This document shows positions 24,266-37,784 of a DNA stretch of 64,000 nt, piece after piece. The stretch lies in the NCBI RefSeq assembly GCF_027172205.1, contig NC_070611.1:40544979-40608978 (forward strand). Direction: 5' to 3'. The translations under genes were made by a program, and so were the position numbers. The first letter of the stretch is position 1, and every line of letters starts with the position of its first letter. Below the pieces are notes generated by a model, which was not told where the DNA came from, searched no databases, and worked only from the letters and a program-made list of their open reading frames with translations. The DNA comes from Podarcis raffonei (Eukaryota; Chordata; Lepidosauria; Squamata; Lacertidae).

Positions 24266-27200
24266 TCAGACTGGAGTCACTTGGTTGATCTTACAAGGAG
24301 TTTTGGATTCAGCTGGAGCTGCGGATGTCGAAATCTCTTCATCTGGTTTTGCCAGAACAACTTGGCCACAGGTTATAAATTCAACCGCGCACTCACGAAA
24401 CTGCAAAACGAAAACAAAGGAAAATCAATATGCTTGTGCTTTTGTGCTGTCACAGTGAGATAGCATTACTTTCGGGTATAACCCTAAATTAGATTATATT
24501 CCGCTAACAGGGAACAGTGTACATGTCATCCTGTGGTCTTTCAGCAAGGTCTTCCTATCCATTTTTTGTTCACCAGAGTACAATGCATATGAGCTTCTTT
24601 CAGAATTATTGCAAGGCCCTTTCTATTTGGGCTTAATTGTTTGACTCTGGGTGAGGTTCAAACAACTTCCCCTCATGCAATGGAACTTCTCTTTCTGCTC
24701 ACCTCGTGTACCCCCCATAACCTTCCCAAATCTACCTTGGGGGTTCCCCCCATGCCAGAGCAGGGAATGCAGGAGGGAGGAGAAGGAGAAGTTCTATTGC
24801 GTGAGCGGAAGTCACTTTGCTCATGCAATGACTTCACTGGAGTCATCCCAGAGTCAACCCAGCAGTGGCAATGCCAACCATCTGGGGAAATGGTCTAGCA
24901 GTGGGGGAAACAACACAAACACAAGAGCCAGTGTGATGTAGTGGTTAAGAGCGGTAGTCTCATAATCTGGTGAACCGGGTTCGCTTCCCCGCTCCTCCAC
25001 ATGCAGCTGCTGGGTGACCTTGGGCTAGTCACACTTCTTTGAAGTCTCTCAGCCCCACTCACCTCACAGAGTGTTTGTTGTGGGGGAGGAAGGGAAAAGA
25101 GAATGTTAGCCACTTTGAGACTCCTTAAAAGGGAGTGAAAGGCGGGATATCAAATCCAAACTCTTCTTCTTCTTCTTCTTCTTCTTCTTCTTCCTGCTAC
25201 TGGATCCAGAAATCCTGATACATGAGCAGACCCAAAAGAGGATTCTGTATGTGAAAGTGTACAAATTGCCTTTTGCCCAGTCAGTATGCTTGTGCAAATG
25301 TATATAAGGTCTCGCCTAGATAAATAATTTCAAAAATCCTGTTGAGGGACAGGTAGGGGAGAATAGGGTTGCCCAAACAAAGGTTCTATAGTGACTAGTA
25401 GATTTGAAGTTGGAAGCCTGCAATTGAATCTACAAAATGAAATTCACTATAAAAGTAACTAGCCCACAAAATATACAAAAGACAGTGCAATACCTGTTTG
25501 TTCAAGAAAATGTAGATGATTGGGTTGTATACTGGGCTTGTTTTGGAGAGATATGTTGGGATGGTTGCAGCCAGAGGGGAAATATTCAGGGCTGGGTCAA
25601 TAACAACAGTAAGAGCAAAGACTGTGTATGGCAGCCAGCAGATCAAAAAAGCCACCACCATCACAAGCACCATAATTACGGCTCGAAACTCTTCTTCTGG
25701 ATTACCTTTTCCTCCCATTTCTTCAACTTTCTTATTTAGCTGTTAAATCAAATCAACAGCATTAGCCATTCAATAGAGGCATTTATTTAGCTATGTTTGG
25801 ACTCATACAAATCCTATGTCTACATTAAAGCCTGCATGTTGTACATCTACAAGGTGCATGGATGAAAGCTAATATCTTCCAAATCACCATTGCTCTTATT
25901 GCAGTCTGGGCGTCTCTTCTGTAAACCTATATGTATGTCCTTGAATTTTTTGTGTTTTGTTCTTATTACGGTTTCATCACTGAGCTTTTAAATGCTGCTG
26001 TTATTTTGATTCCGTGCTGTAAATTACTTGGAGGAACTCTAGAAAGCAGAAAAGTTTGAAATAAACACCAGCAGCACATACTAAGCTACTAGGCTTCAGA
26101 ATTGGCTTTAGCATAAAGGGACGTGATCTTCACATCATTTAACACTTGCTTTGAGTGACAGTTTCTAGACAGGGCACCATTTTGCAGCCCCAGACTGTGT
26201 ATCTTTTTTAAAAAGAGTTATGCTCTTGAGTTGTATATGTGCATGCACATGATTTTGATTTTTAACATCAAATGCAAAGATAATGTGGCCATAATTGCCT
26301 AAACTGCTTTGGTCAAGTCACTCTATAGTGCCTTCAGATGGGAACTCAAACATAAAAGGAATTTTCTGATATTTAAAAAATCTGGCCATTGCTTATATAG
26401 CTGTATGCAAGTTTTTTTAAAGTCTGCACCATTTTACATGATGACACTGACATTGACCGGATACAAATATGAAAAGAGCCAGGAATCCTATGAGCTTTCA
26501 TTTAGGCTGCAAACTTGTGCATGCATTAACACCAAGAACAAATTGGCTTGGTGACAGAAAAGTATGGAAGTGGCATTGGTCAGCAAATGGGGACAGAGGT
26601 GAAATGGGGTGGAGGAAACAGTTGACTACTTACCCCACGCAGTGACCTAATGACATTGCCATATGAAAACCCAATGATCAAGACAGGGATAAAGAAGCAG
26701 GACAAGAAGTATACAATCAGAAAGCTATAGTTGTTCCAAGATCTGTCTTCCCAGCCAATGGAGCAGGATGTCTGGACTCCTTCGGGTCCATAAGAACTCC
26801 AGCCAAAGAGTGGGACCACAGCCCAGAAGAGACAGAAAACCCAGATGAAACCAAGGAGCTGGTAACCTCTCTTCTTGCTCATCTGGAGAGTTCCCAGAGG
26901 CTGGCAGACCACATTGTATCTTTCGTAAGCTAAAATGGTCAGGGACCAAAGAGAAACAATTCCTGGAAGATCATAAGAAAGGCAAAAAAATGCTAGGAAT
27001 CATCAAACCACAATATTCCACATTTCAATACTGTTGCTCAAATTTCATAGGAAATTCCAAAAAAATTCAAAATCAATGGGATGTACTTTTGCAACCCTAT
27101 GCACACATATCTGGGAGTAAATCCCATGGGAGTCAATGAGGCATACTTCCAAATAGAAAAGTATAGGATAGCACAATAAGTGAGCTTAAAATTTTGGCTG

Positions 27201-28018
27201 TGCTACCCAATCCTATCTATGTTTACTAAGTCTGGCATACTTATTTCAGTGGGACTTACTCTGAAAAAGGTCTGTATGCTTATACAAACTTTGAGCAGTG
27301 GTTTAGAAATAACAACAAAATTAGTCATTTGAATTCCAAGCTAGGATTGGGCCAGGATGTTCCAGAAATTTTGTAAAAAAACCTTACCTTTATTCTTTTT
27401 TTTAACTACAAAGCACCTTCATGACCTTCTTTCATTTAGCATAATAAAACCCAAAGATCTCACATCAGTTGTCATTCAAGAGGGAACTAAATGTTTGGCT
27501 GTTTATTCTGGTTTTGTAGTTTTGATATTGTTGTCAACTTGTCTGTTTAAAGGTATTTTAACTGTAAATTGTACTGTTATTTATCTGTGCAAACCCCCTT
27601 AAGGGGGGTTGCCATGAAAGGCAGGATATAAATGTATTTTAATTATAATAGCAATAAGCAGCAGCAGCAACAACAATATCTAGCTATTTTGCTTACCGAA
27701 ATAATTGACAGCAAATCCTTGGAAAGTGCAGAACCTCTTTCCCAGGAAGAAATATCCGCGGTAGTTTGTAGCTATAACAATGGTGGTCCCACAGAGGGAC
27801 ATCATAAGATCTGAAAAGGAGACATTGAGAATGAATATGTTGATGGGGTTACGGAGCTGAGGATTCTTCAGCGTTACAGCAATAACCAAAAAATTATTAA
27901 ATATTGAAAATAAAGCATTAATAAACATCAGGAAAGCCAAGACTCCATATCCAGCTCTTGGGAAAATGGTAGGATGCACGGTAATCTCCACAGTTGCAAG
28001 AGAACTATCATTCCCCAT
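24266..28018 (-). CDS. Parietopsin (parietal-eye opsin), complete, 4 coding exons
   Basis: This is a seven-helix, retinal-binding GPCR of the parietopsin class, known from lizard parietal-eye photoreceptors, where it acts as a green-sensitive pigment. Coding exons are 28018-27697, 26962-26634, 25739-25494 and 24400-24266 (322+329+246+135 nt), all with GT-AG junctions, giving 343 codons and a TGA stop. The start ATG sits in a strong context (ACCATGG). Visible features: N-glycosylation site at N3; Cys97 and Cys174 as the disulphide pair; ERY at 121-123; Gln100 at the bovine 113 site and Glu168 at the 181 site; retinal Lys283 in LSKTSPVYNPIIY; and a short Ser/Thr-bearing tail. Every landmark is offset by exactly 13 from bovine rhodopsin. 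Gln113 with Glu181 is the known parietopsin arrangement and argues against a visual opsin. Parapinopsin is the nearest alternative. No break is seen. The gene is divergent from PLEKHG7. Intron 3 carries a tRNA-derived SINE. Confidence 0.93.
24924..25193 (+). mobile_element. tRNA-derived SINE in parietopsin intron 3
   Basis: Begins with a tRNA-like head (gtgatgtagtggttaagagc as A box, gaaccgggttcgcttcccc as B box), followed by a unique body and a LINE-like tail (gtgaaaggcgggatatcaaa) ending in a (CTT)n run. It is antisense to the opsin gene. Confidence 0.85.
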
Positions 28019-31000
28019 GGTGTTTAGACACACAGAGAACTACATGTTTTATTATAACACCTAATGCAAACTATGACTCATTTTCTAAATGGATTGGGAC
28101 TCCTCTAATCGCGGAAATACACGCAAATTGTTTTTTTAAAAAATATTTGATGATGTTAAATCCTAGGATGAAAGCAACAGCTGTCTTTTTTCTTTCTACC
28201 GCAGTGAAAGAGTGGTGAAGAGTAACAAAGAAGAGTGACAAACAATTAAGTATCGTAATAAGATTATGCACAGAACAATAGCCGTCTAGAGTTGACAAAA
28301 TACACCACAGATTAGTTTAGAGGCAACCTTCCTTACACTAATTTTCAAAATGCAATGGAGTATTACTAACAAAGGAAGTGTGGGCAGAGACATCTTCACT
28401 GGTGGCTTGTGACCCCCGGGTATGGCATGGGGGGCAGCAAAGGGGATCACCAGAGACAGGACCAGTTTGTTCTGCTTTTCTTCCCCCTCCTGCCTTCCAA
28501 AGATACTGTGGATTTTTAAACAATGCTGTGGTACAATTATTTAGCATCTAACTGAACTCAACCCTGTGGAATACGTTGGGCTGGAAGACTCTGTTTTGAC
28601 AACCCACCAGCTTTTTAATGTTATGCTTGGCAGCAGAAAATGGACAACACCGCTTCTCAACATTTTGTTGTTGTTGTTGTTGTTGTTGAGAGCTGAATTA
28701 CCGGTCACATTATAAAGAAAAATAGCTTCCTGCCAACCTCCACAAGTGTAAAATGTATGTATGTATTTTAAGATGGTAAAGAATAAACCCTGTATTCGGG
28801 GCATAGCTGCTACACTAGCTTCCCTGCAGGTGGGTCAGTGTTGCTTGCTCTGAAAGACAGGGATGAGGTGGCAGGGTGGTTGGTGCAGTGCAAGTGTACC
28901 AGCACGGCAGGGCCAACAGACCCATGAGGCAGTGTGAGCAAGCTGCCTCAGGTGGCAGAAGCCCAAAAGACAGCGCTCCTGTGGGTGCCGCACCCTGCCA
29001 CCACCTGCCACCACCAGCAGAGAAGCAGTACCAGCATCAGCACCAGCTTCTAGCAAGGTCTCGTGAGATTTCACAAGACCTCACCAAGATCTCACAGAGC
29101 ACCCAAGATCTCATGGGACTTCAGCAAGATCTCATCAGAACCCACCATCATCACTGCTTTGCCGGCACTGCCATGCAACCCACGTAAAGGAGGGTTTCAG
29201 TGGTGGGGCAGTGTGGTGGCAGAATGGCAAGTTCCTGTTTACCTCAGGGGGTGAAACGGGATGTTGTGACCCCGTGACAGGGGCACCAGATCCGTTCCTT
29301 CACAAGTTCACTGAGTTCACTGAGAGTTAGTAATTTGTATATATTTTATTTCTATATTTTATATTCTGATACAGAATTATATACAATTCATTTTAGTAAA
29401 AGTTCAGGGGGACTCCAACATCTGTTATTAATATATATATATATAAAACCCCACAATTTATACTTGGTGTTTTACTGGAAATGTCAACAACAATCAAACC
29501 TTTCTGCTCCAGGTACCTGCCAAGGATGTTTTAAAGCTCAGGGCCAGTCCAGACACATCTGAAGTAGGTATAACATTTATACAGTATTTATAGAAGCCAG
29601 TCACTAAGCAAACAAGCCGGGTGGCTCTGCAGTGGGCAGGCCGCCTTCATAAATTAACTAGGCTGAGGAGTTACACCATGTACCATACTACACCCAAGTC
29701 AAATTCCTGATTTCAAGTGGCTGCATCTTAAGAGTAGAGGTAGAAGGTCCAGAATTACATGTATGTATGCTATTTTCACAATACCATTAATATATAGGGA
29801 CTGTCATTTTTAAATATTTACATTTTCATTTGACAAATTGTTAGATTGGTTTGTGAATGGTTCTTCCTGTCATGATTTTGACATGTTGTTCATGAAAAGT
29901 TTTTTCTATATAATATTCAGTTTGCTAACTATAAATATTTTTATTAATTGAAGATTTCGCTAACGAAGGACCAGAGTAGTTGGAAATGCATTGGACAAAA
30001 GAAAACCCTGTTCTGTTTTTCCTACCCTATGCTTTTTGCTCCTTGTTGCAGTTGTTTAGAGCTTCCCCCTTTTTTGTTGGCATAAGGAGTTGTAGCATAC
30101 CGACCATTTTATTGGGGACAATCCCCATTTTTTGATACCTATCTCTGGTAAATCACCAGCCCTATTTTGTCCATATTTTATTTGCTGCTGCTTTGCCACG
30201 TTACATTTTGCAGTTGTTCAAGTTTTACTGGGCCACATAAATCGAAGCTGAGGTGAGATTTGAAAACACAGGGATGTCCCGGCTCCCTGGTAATCCTCAT
30301 TGCCACCACAGAATTGGTCTTCAACTGGTGAGTCAGGAACGTCTATGGGCTCATGAACTGATCTCTGGTAGCTCACAACAGCAGCCCTACCACCATACAA
30401 GTATATGCTAGAAAGAGGGAGAGATTGGGATGGGGAGATCCCCAAAAGCATTTGTGGGTGAAAGGTTGAAAAACTGAAGACTACTTTGCTGCACTATGTC
30501 ATATCTAGTAGTGTATATATAACAGCTACCATAATGGGCTAGGTGACCTAGCTTAAAATATAGTATTATCACAACCACAAAACATTCTACCAGTATTATG
30601 TCAACATGAGTCATCTAGGCTATTATCAGCAGGGGCGGGAATATTTTGTGCATTCACATGATATTGAAGGGAGATTTTGATAAGAAGTTTAAGGGGGGAT
30701 TTTTAAAAGGGCTTCATTATTAAGGGCACAGGAAGGTTCTTTGTGTGAAGGGACAGCAAAGGGAACATCACAAAAGGAAAGGTCGAGCTGTTCTAATTGT
30801 ACGCTTATTCACAAAGGACAGGCACAGTGGCTGACAAATCTCCCCTGTTGACATGTTTCTTGATCCTCTTTCATCCATTGTTCTCCCCTGAGTGAAGCGA
30901 ATGTGTCAAAATGTTGAACTCAGAAGCTGGGGGGGGGGCAGAATTAAGAATTGGGAAGAAAAGGAGAATTCAACAAACATGCCCAAAGAGCAAAGAAAAT

Positions 31001-31255
31001 CAGTTATGCGTTGCGGCAGATCATGTTACCTTCTGTAAACTCGCTTGCTACCACTTCCCTTTGCACTGTTGAGATAAAGAAATCCCTTGGAAACATACAA
31101 AGAGGAAAAACAAGTTCCCTATTCCTGCATTCAGAAAGGAGGCTGGGAAAGTGAAAAGAGGAATTTCCACCCTTCAGTCTAAAAAGGCAGAAAAACTACC
31201 CATGGCTTTAGCCATTGTGTTAAACAACTTCCCTGTTACACATTTTCTCCTGCAG
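28019..31255. other. Divergent intergenic region between parietopsin and PLEKHG7
   Basis: This holds whatever promoters drive the opsin (leftward) and PLEKHG7 (rightward). I see no convincing TATA box placed for either. It contains a (TTG)n run at 28665-28688 and a repeat-like GC-richer stretch at 28815-29290. The rest is unique-looking AT-rich DNA. Confidence 0.5.
28815..29290. repeat. Repeat-like stretch upstream of parietopsin
   Basis: Contains gaggcagtgtgagcaagctgcctcaggtgg and, at 29055-29135, five spaced variants of aagatctca/aggtctcgtgaga. Similar ctgcctcaggcagc phrasing recurs at about 43978. Probably a dispersed repeat of unknown class. Confidence 0.35.
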
Positions 31256-31319
31256 GATCATGTTTACCCCCAAGGAAGCTGGCTGTATCAGTGATCCCTG
31301 CACACCTGCTGTTGAAACA
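31256..31319 (+). other. Possible upstream (5' UTR) exon of PLEKHG7
   Basis: A 64-nt segment lies between a good acceptor (TTTTCTCCTGCAG ending at 31255) and a consensus donor (GTAAGT from 31320), 0.6 kb before the large first coding exon. It contains an ATG at 31260. Joined to the acceptor at 31905, that ATG frame meets a stop after four more codons, so this exon would be non-coding or carry an upstream ORF. Only the splice sites support it. Confidence 0.3.
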
Positions 31320-31938
31320 GTAAGTACTGAGATAGAGCATTATCAGATTCATGTGTTATGGTATCATGCTTCTGTTTATAGAATACTGCTAATTAACTCC
31401 CCTTGGGTGCTTTTCAGTTTTGTGTTATAACCATTCAAAATCCTGCAAAATCAAGGTAGTTTAAAATGATGGGCAGCACAACTTTAGCCTGATTTACTCT
31501 TGTAAATAAGCCCCATGCTGTCCAGTGGTGCATCTGATTGCCCCTAACATTTCACCAACATGAACAGGTCTGTGCTGATTAAGCATCAAAGTCAGAGATT
31601 GGCCAGTATAAATTTATAATTGAATCCACGGCCACAGAACAAAGTGCCTTGGTTGATTTCTGCTTCTTCGTGGAAAGCTTTTAGAGCCTCTCCTTCTGGC
31701 AGCAGAACCCATTCCAATCTCTTATGCTGCCCCCTAAAATCTGGCATCAAAAACACCCTCCCTCCAGTGAATCACGATCGGAAAGGATGTTGGTATGCAA
31801 GTCTTTCATTGTCAAAGGGGGTTCCTTGGATTGTAGCAGCACAAGGGTGTTTTTAAATATAAAATGTTGGCTTTCAGAATGAAATCCTTCCTTTCATCTC
31901 TGTAGATCTTTCTGCTGTGATTAAAGGATTCATAAAAA

Positions 31939-34900
31939 ATGGAGTGCAAATCTTTTGAAGTGGATGAAACAGTCTACCTGGAGGATCAATGTCATATTCT
32001 TGAGGTGACCAAACCACAAGAAGACAATTTGGATTTGGCAGGAAAGAGTGACTTGGGAAATATTGTCTTTTCATCGTGCAAAACCCCAGCCCCATCCAGC
32101 CCTGAGATCAAATTGTACCCTAATAATATCACCAAGAGGAGGGCCTTTAGTGACAGCCCAAATCTACTCCAAGTTCCACCTGTGGAGGATGCCGATGGTG
32201 ACTTCACACCTTACCAATTTAACAGGCATGCTCCAGGAAGAATTTCTACTTCTCCAACTCTTAGGAGGCTAAGAAACAGTACCCCATCACTCTCTCAGGT
32301 CTTCTCGCTACAAAACAGCACTGAGAGTGCAAGGGGGCACAACCAGATGCCACAAACTGAATCAACTCTTCTTGCTTCTCAGAGGTGCACTCTGCATTCT
32401 CAGCAATGCTCTTTGACCTCCAACTCTGGCATGCACACCGATTCACTGACACTGAAAGAAAACTCCACATTGGCTGACACACTATCAGTTCCACCACATC
32501 CTAAAGATGATTTTGTTGATGATAACACATTGCAGAACACGAGGGAGATCAGCCCTTCTTCCCTAACTAAGGAGAAACAGAATTCTCAGGAATGTGTTCA
32601 GGTAAGTAACGCATTTCCTCGTTCTTTGGTTTGCTATGTTTTGCTGATTGCTCAGATGGAACTGAAGACTGGTACTATAAATCAAGCCATTTCCACTCTT
32701 GGGGTTGTAATCAACTAACTTTTGCTCAGAGTAGGCCCATAGAAATTTCATGGCCATGACTAAATTAGGTCCATTAATTCCAATGCGCTGACCTTGAGTA
32801 AAACTTGGTTGACTACAGCCATTAGACTTAAGGAGAATGTGACAGTCTAATCAATATTTAGCTAGGCCAGATTGCATGTGATGCCTCTCTTTGAGAGCAG
32901 GATTAAACATGCATGTAATAGCTAAACATCTGCACATTAGGGGGCTATAAAGTGGGGCATATTTTGTTTGCTTTTACTTTTTAAACTAAACTCAGTAGGG
33001 GGTATGATAATGAAATCTGTCCCCCGCCCTATTGCCTTTCTTCTCTGCTCTCCACTGAAGCCTTTTCTCCCCAGACTGCCTCCAATACCTGAAGTTAGCA
33101 GGGGAATTGTTCCAAAGAGCAGACTGTGTGCAAATAAGGAGGTGGAGCGGGGAGGTGATGCCCATGTCAGAGGTGGTTTTAGGGTAGCCTGATCAGTTTG
33201 GCTGCATCGGGCGAAGACACCACAGGGAGTGCTGCAGCAATGATGTGGAAAGGAGAGTGAGAGGTGGGCTGTGTGTGCCGAATTTTAGCATCACACAGGG
33301 CGCCACTGAAATTTGAGAGCCCAAAATCTACCACTGCCCATGCCTGACCCACCGCCATATTCGGTCTGGTCTGAAAACAAAGCTCCCCCCACTCTCACTT
33401 TATAGCCAAACCAGCACACATCTAGTTGCCCATTCCTTATTTGTATCATTGAATATATTTTTCAGAAATGCAGTAGCAGGCGCAATGAGAGTTCCCCTTC
33501 AAAAATAAATAGGAGCTTAAGGAGGAGAGAAAGGAGGAAACTTTCTTTGGGAACCCGGGGGAAGGGGAAGGGTTAAACTTGCCTTCTCCAAAGTTCCAAT
33601 CCTAACTAAAATGAGATGCACTTATCAGCACTATCATGCAGGTTCGGTTTTTGCTTAGGGGTTGGGAACAGGTGAGTTTTGATTCTGTTCTGAAACAATT
33701 GTTTCACTAAAATGATTAAGAATTAAATTTCACTTTGCAGTTCCTTTCTTCAGCAAGAACATGCAAGGTTAAAAGTGCCATTCTTGTGCCTTTTATAAAG
33801 ACTAACATAGAATGCTTTATTCTTTTTCAGGAATTACATTTGCATAAACCTAGCAGGTACGTATTTCTTTTAAAAGAAAATGGTAAAAAAGAAGCACTCC
33901 CTCGTTCATTTTTATACTTTTGTTGACTCTTAATGAGCCATTAAGAGTCAAGAGTGACATATTTACTGTAGCAGGCAAGATCTGTTCTATATAAATTTAG
34001 GGGACTGGCACTGTAACTTTCTGCCACTTGTACACCTTAATGAGAGTTGCTTTATAGGCTAAAAATTGACTCTCAGGCATGCCCCAGCTATTGTTTATTG
34101 AGAAGTCTCATAAACATCTCTTTTATTGTTGTGTTATTGTTGTATTATTTGTTATTAATTTTTGTAGCTTTTCTAAATACATAAAGGTCACAGCCCAAAA
34201 CACTGAAATCAATGGGTATGAGGCACGTGCCTGGTTGACATCAAGACCACATTAATACTACTTGTGGGCCACAAATCAAATCTGATCCATCCAGCAATCA
34301 ACAGAATGCATTGTTTCTAGCAAATCTTGGAGGGGATAGCTCAGTAGGTTAGAGTGTGGTGCTGATAATGCCAAGGTTGTGGGTTCGATCCCCGTATGGG
34401 ACAACTTCATATTCTTGCATTGCAGGGGTTGGACTAGATGATCCTCAGGATCCTTTCTATGATTCTCTGTCACTTAGGTTCCACAGTTTTAGAATTTATG
34501 ATAATCTCTATGTGACCTGAACACACCATAGAACAGAGGGTGTGAGATTTCACTTTGCTGTTAAGGTTGACTGACCACAGCACATATTTGCTTTTTCCAA
34601 ACCCGAAACATTATTGACCGTTCACAAATCTACAACGCTAATACACCCTTACAACAAAAATAATTCAGAAAAATCAGATGTGTCTCATGGAAAGTCAACC
34701 AAACAGCATCTTCTTGTTCAATATTATTTTGGGGGTCTTATGCATATTTCCGTTTCAATACAAATTTTTGGACATTCATCCATCTGTAAATCTAAGGTAC
34801 ACAACTCGCAAGAAAAGTCAGCAGAATAATCTTGTCATATTAGATTTTGGGGACGACTTAGTTTGCAAAACTGGCAGCAGGACTATCAAGGCCACAAGGC

Positions 34901-36179
34901 CACTCTATAGCCCCACTGTGGCCTGACACGATTAAGGTCAATTCTGGACCTGACTTGATTTGCTTTGCTTAGCAAAGTCAAATCACAAAATCCACTGACA
35001 ATTGCAGAAACACAAACAGTATGTGTTTAGGTTACAAATGTCATCTAAAATTGGACTTCAGCTGTGATATGTGCAATGTATCTTGCTAGCTATCTGCCAT
35101 GCCAACACTACAAGGCTATCTTAGGGAAGGACAGCAGGTTCACTTGTATAAATTCTTAACTACCTTATGTGAATGTCTTTATCTTTTTAAAAAAATCTAT
35201 ATGAAAATTAATATCCAGATATTACTTAAATCTTAGACATTTTTGCAGTAAGCAGTAAGTAAATGTAATAAATAAATAAATGTGCATATCGGTACATTTT
35301 TAAGGTGTATCGTAAAATTTGTAGAATTGTAAAATCTGAAGGAAAATTGTGTTCTGATGTGCAACTTTGGTCGCTACTTAAAAATGTGAACCAAACAAAA
35401 TCCTCTCCCTTCCCTACCTAATGGTCATGTATTTGAATGTCATTTCTATTAAAAGGGTATAATGAATCTTCATTCCGTCATCTCACAGTTCTTTGAGATG
35501 GTGCACATGAAATGGCTGCTGTGTGGAAACCATTCTTAAATTAGCATCCATTGCCTTACCATGCCAATCAGGCTGTTCTCTTCATGCCATACTTTTTTAC
35601 TTTTGAAGTCTGTGATGGTTTGAAGAAACTGCCCAAGCCACTTCTTGGAGACTGTAACATTAAAGATCATGCATTATTTTCACACAGAGACATTTTCAAA
35701 CAACCAGTAAAGTGGGTTTTTTGGAGGGGAGCATTGATACGGCTCCTTGCCAAGGGCAGAAGGAACCCTAGGTGTGTCTCCTAGTAGTAGTAGTAGCATC
35801 ATACAATGTTTGTGTTTGCCTTGCAGTCTATACAACTCAGCTGAACGGAGGCACAGCTCAGTGGTGGTGAGCTTGCCTGGATTCGAGATGTTCCCTGGAG
35901 ACCTGCTGATATCAGATAGTGCAGCAGAATTCCTTTACCATTCAGCATCACTGCGCAGCTCAGGTGAATACAGATGCCATTGGAAGAGATGGCCCTGTTT
36001 TTGATTCCCACCCCCCTCTCCCCATGAAGTCAAATTTACCATGAAATACTTTATCATTTCTATAGCTAACAATGTCCTTGTTTCTGTTCATTAGAATCCA
36101 AAAAGCCCTGGTGGCCATTTGCTAAAAAAGGAACTGTGAGTATTTTGCAAATCCCTCTTTCTCTCCATGCCCCAGTATT

Positions 36180-36258
<79 letters not shown>

Positions 36259-37742
36259 GGGTTTGTCTCTACCAACAGTCCCCAAAGCACATTTTTATTG
36301 CGGGAAAGGTTTGGGAATGTTGTTTTGAATAAAATGTAAAGAGAGCAGATTTTTAAAAGTTGCAGACATGCACCCAAACACACTTCAGGTGTTGCTTGGA
36401 CATGCAGATATTTATAAAAAAAGGAGCAGGGAAACATCTCTAAGTGACCGTGAAAGAGAGTGAGAGAGAAAGGTAACTGCTTACCTTTTCAACCTTTGGG
36501 AATGCAGCAGCTCTTGGAATCAGATGCAGATGCCTTGAGTTCTGTGCAACATTACAGCTGAGCCAGCACCTCAGCAGCCACCTGTTTTTAAGCAAATTTA
36601 GGCTATATGGCAATATGGACACAGAATCCTTGCTTCTAACTTTTCCCTATCTGACACTTTTGATAGAAAGAGATTGGTGCACCACTATGTTTATGGAGGA
36701 TGGAGAGGACATGCCCAGTGTAATTAAGGTTCCAGGTCTGTCATTCTGCTGAATACAATAAATTAAGGAAATATATCTACTTAACAATGAGGGACACGGG
36801 TGGCGCTGTGGTCTAAACCACAGAGGCTAGGGCTTGCCGATCAGAAGGTTGGCAGTTCGAATCCCTGCCATTGTTCGGTCCCAGCTCCTGCCAACCTAGC
36901 AGTTCGAAAGCACGTCAAAGTGCAAGTAGATAAATAGGTACCGCTCCAGTGGGAAGGTAAATGGCATTTCTGTGCGCTGTTCTCGTTCGCCAGAAGCAGC
37001 TTAGTCATGCTGGCCACATGACCCAGAAGCTGTCTGCGGACAAATGCCAGCTCCCTTGGTCTATAGAGCGAGATGAGCGTGCAACCCCAGAATCGTCTGC
37101 AACTGGACCTAACGGTCAGGGGTACATTTACCTTTACCTTTACCTTTTATCTACCTAACAGTAGATTAGGGGAATATATCTACCTAATGAATATTGGTAT
37201 GACCATCTTTCACTACAGTGGCATGCATATACTTTGTGTCAATACTGACTAATCCATTATTTTAAAATAGACTAATCATTTATGGATCTATATTCTGTAG
37301 TTAGTAATCACATTACAATAAATTCAAAATTTGGTGCATTTTCAAAATTCAGTTTGGGGAAAGCTGTCTGCTTGCACAAATAACAATTTGAGGAAGAATC
37401 TGCAACATCCTCTATCTGCAACATCTTCCCCATGGCTATAGATTTCACAGATTTACTGCTGCTTTTTTGTTTTGCTTTTTGTCTTTAAACAGAGTAAAGA
37501 CAAACACAAACAAATATCAGATCTGGAAAACTGTCTGTCCACAGTAACCCTCAACATACCAGATTGTAGTGATTATGAATTTCAAAGTGTCAAGGTACGA
37601 AAATGCTTCATATACTATAATGATACAATTTGTGTGTCGGTCCTCATTTTTAGTCTTCTGTTCTTCTGTTTGGTTTTCCTTAGCTCTGCAATCCTATACC
37701 CACTTATTTACCGGTATATGTGGGCATAGACAGATGCGCGCG

Positions 37743-37784
<42 letters not shown>

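Noticed and set aside
28044-28060. TATA box of parietopsin (TATAATAAAA on the minus strand)
   Set aside because: It is only about 30-40 bases from the start codon, leaving almost no 5' UTR; probably chance in AT-rich DNA.
34330-34403. A functional tRNA-Ile gene
   Set aside because: The acceptor stem does not pair properly and the sequence continues directly into a CR1 3' tail, so it is a SINE head.
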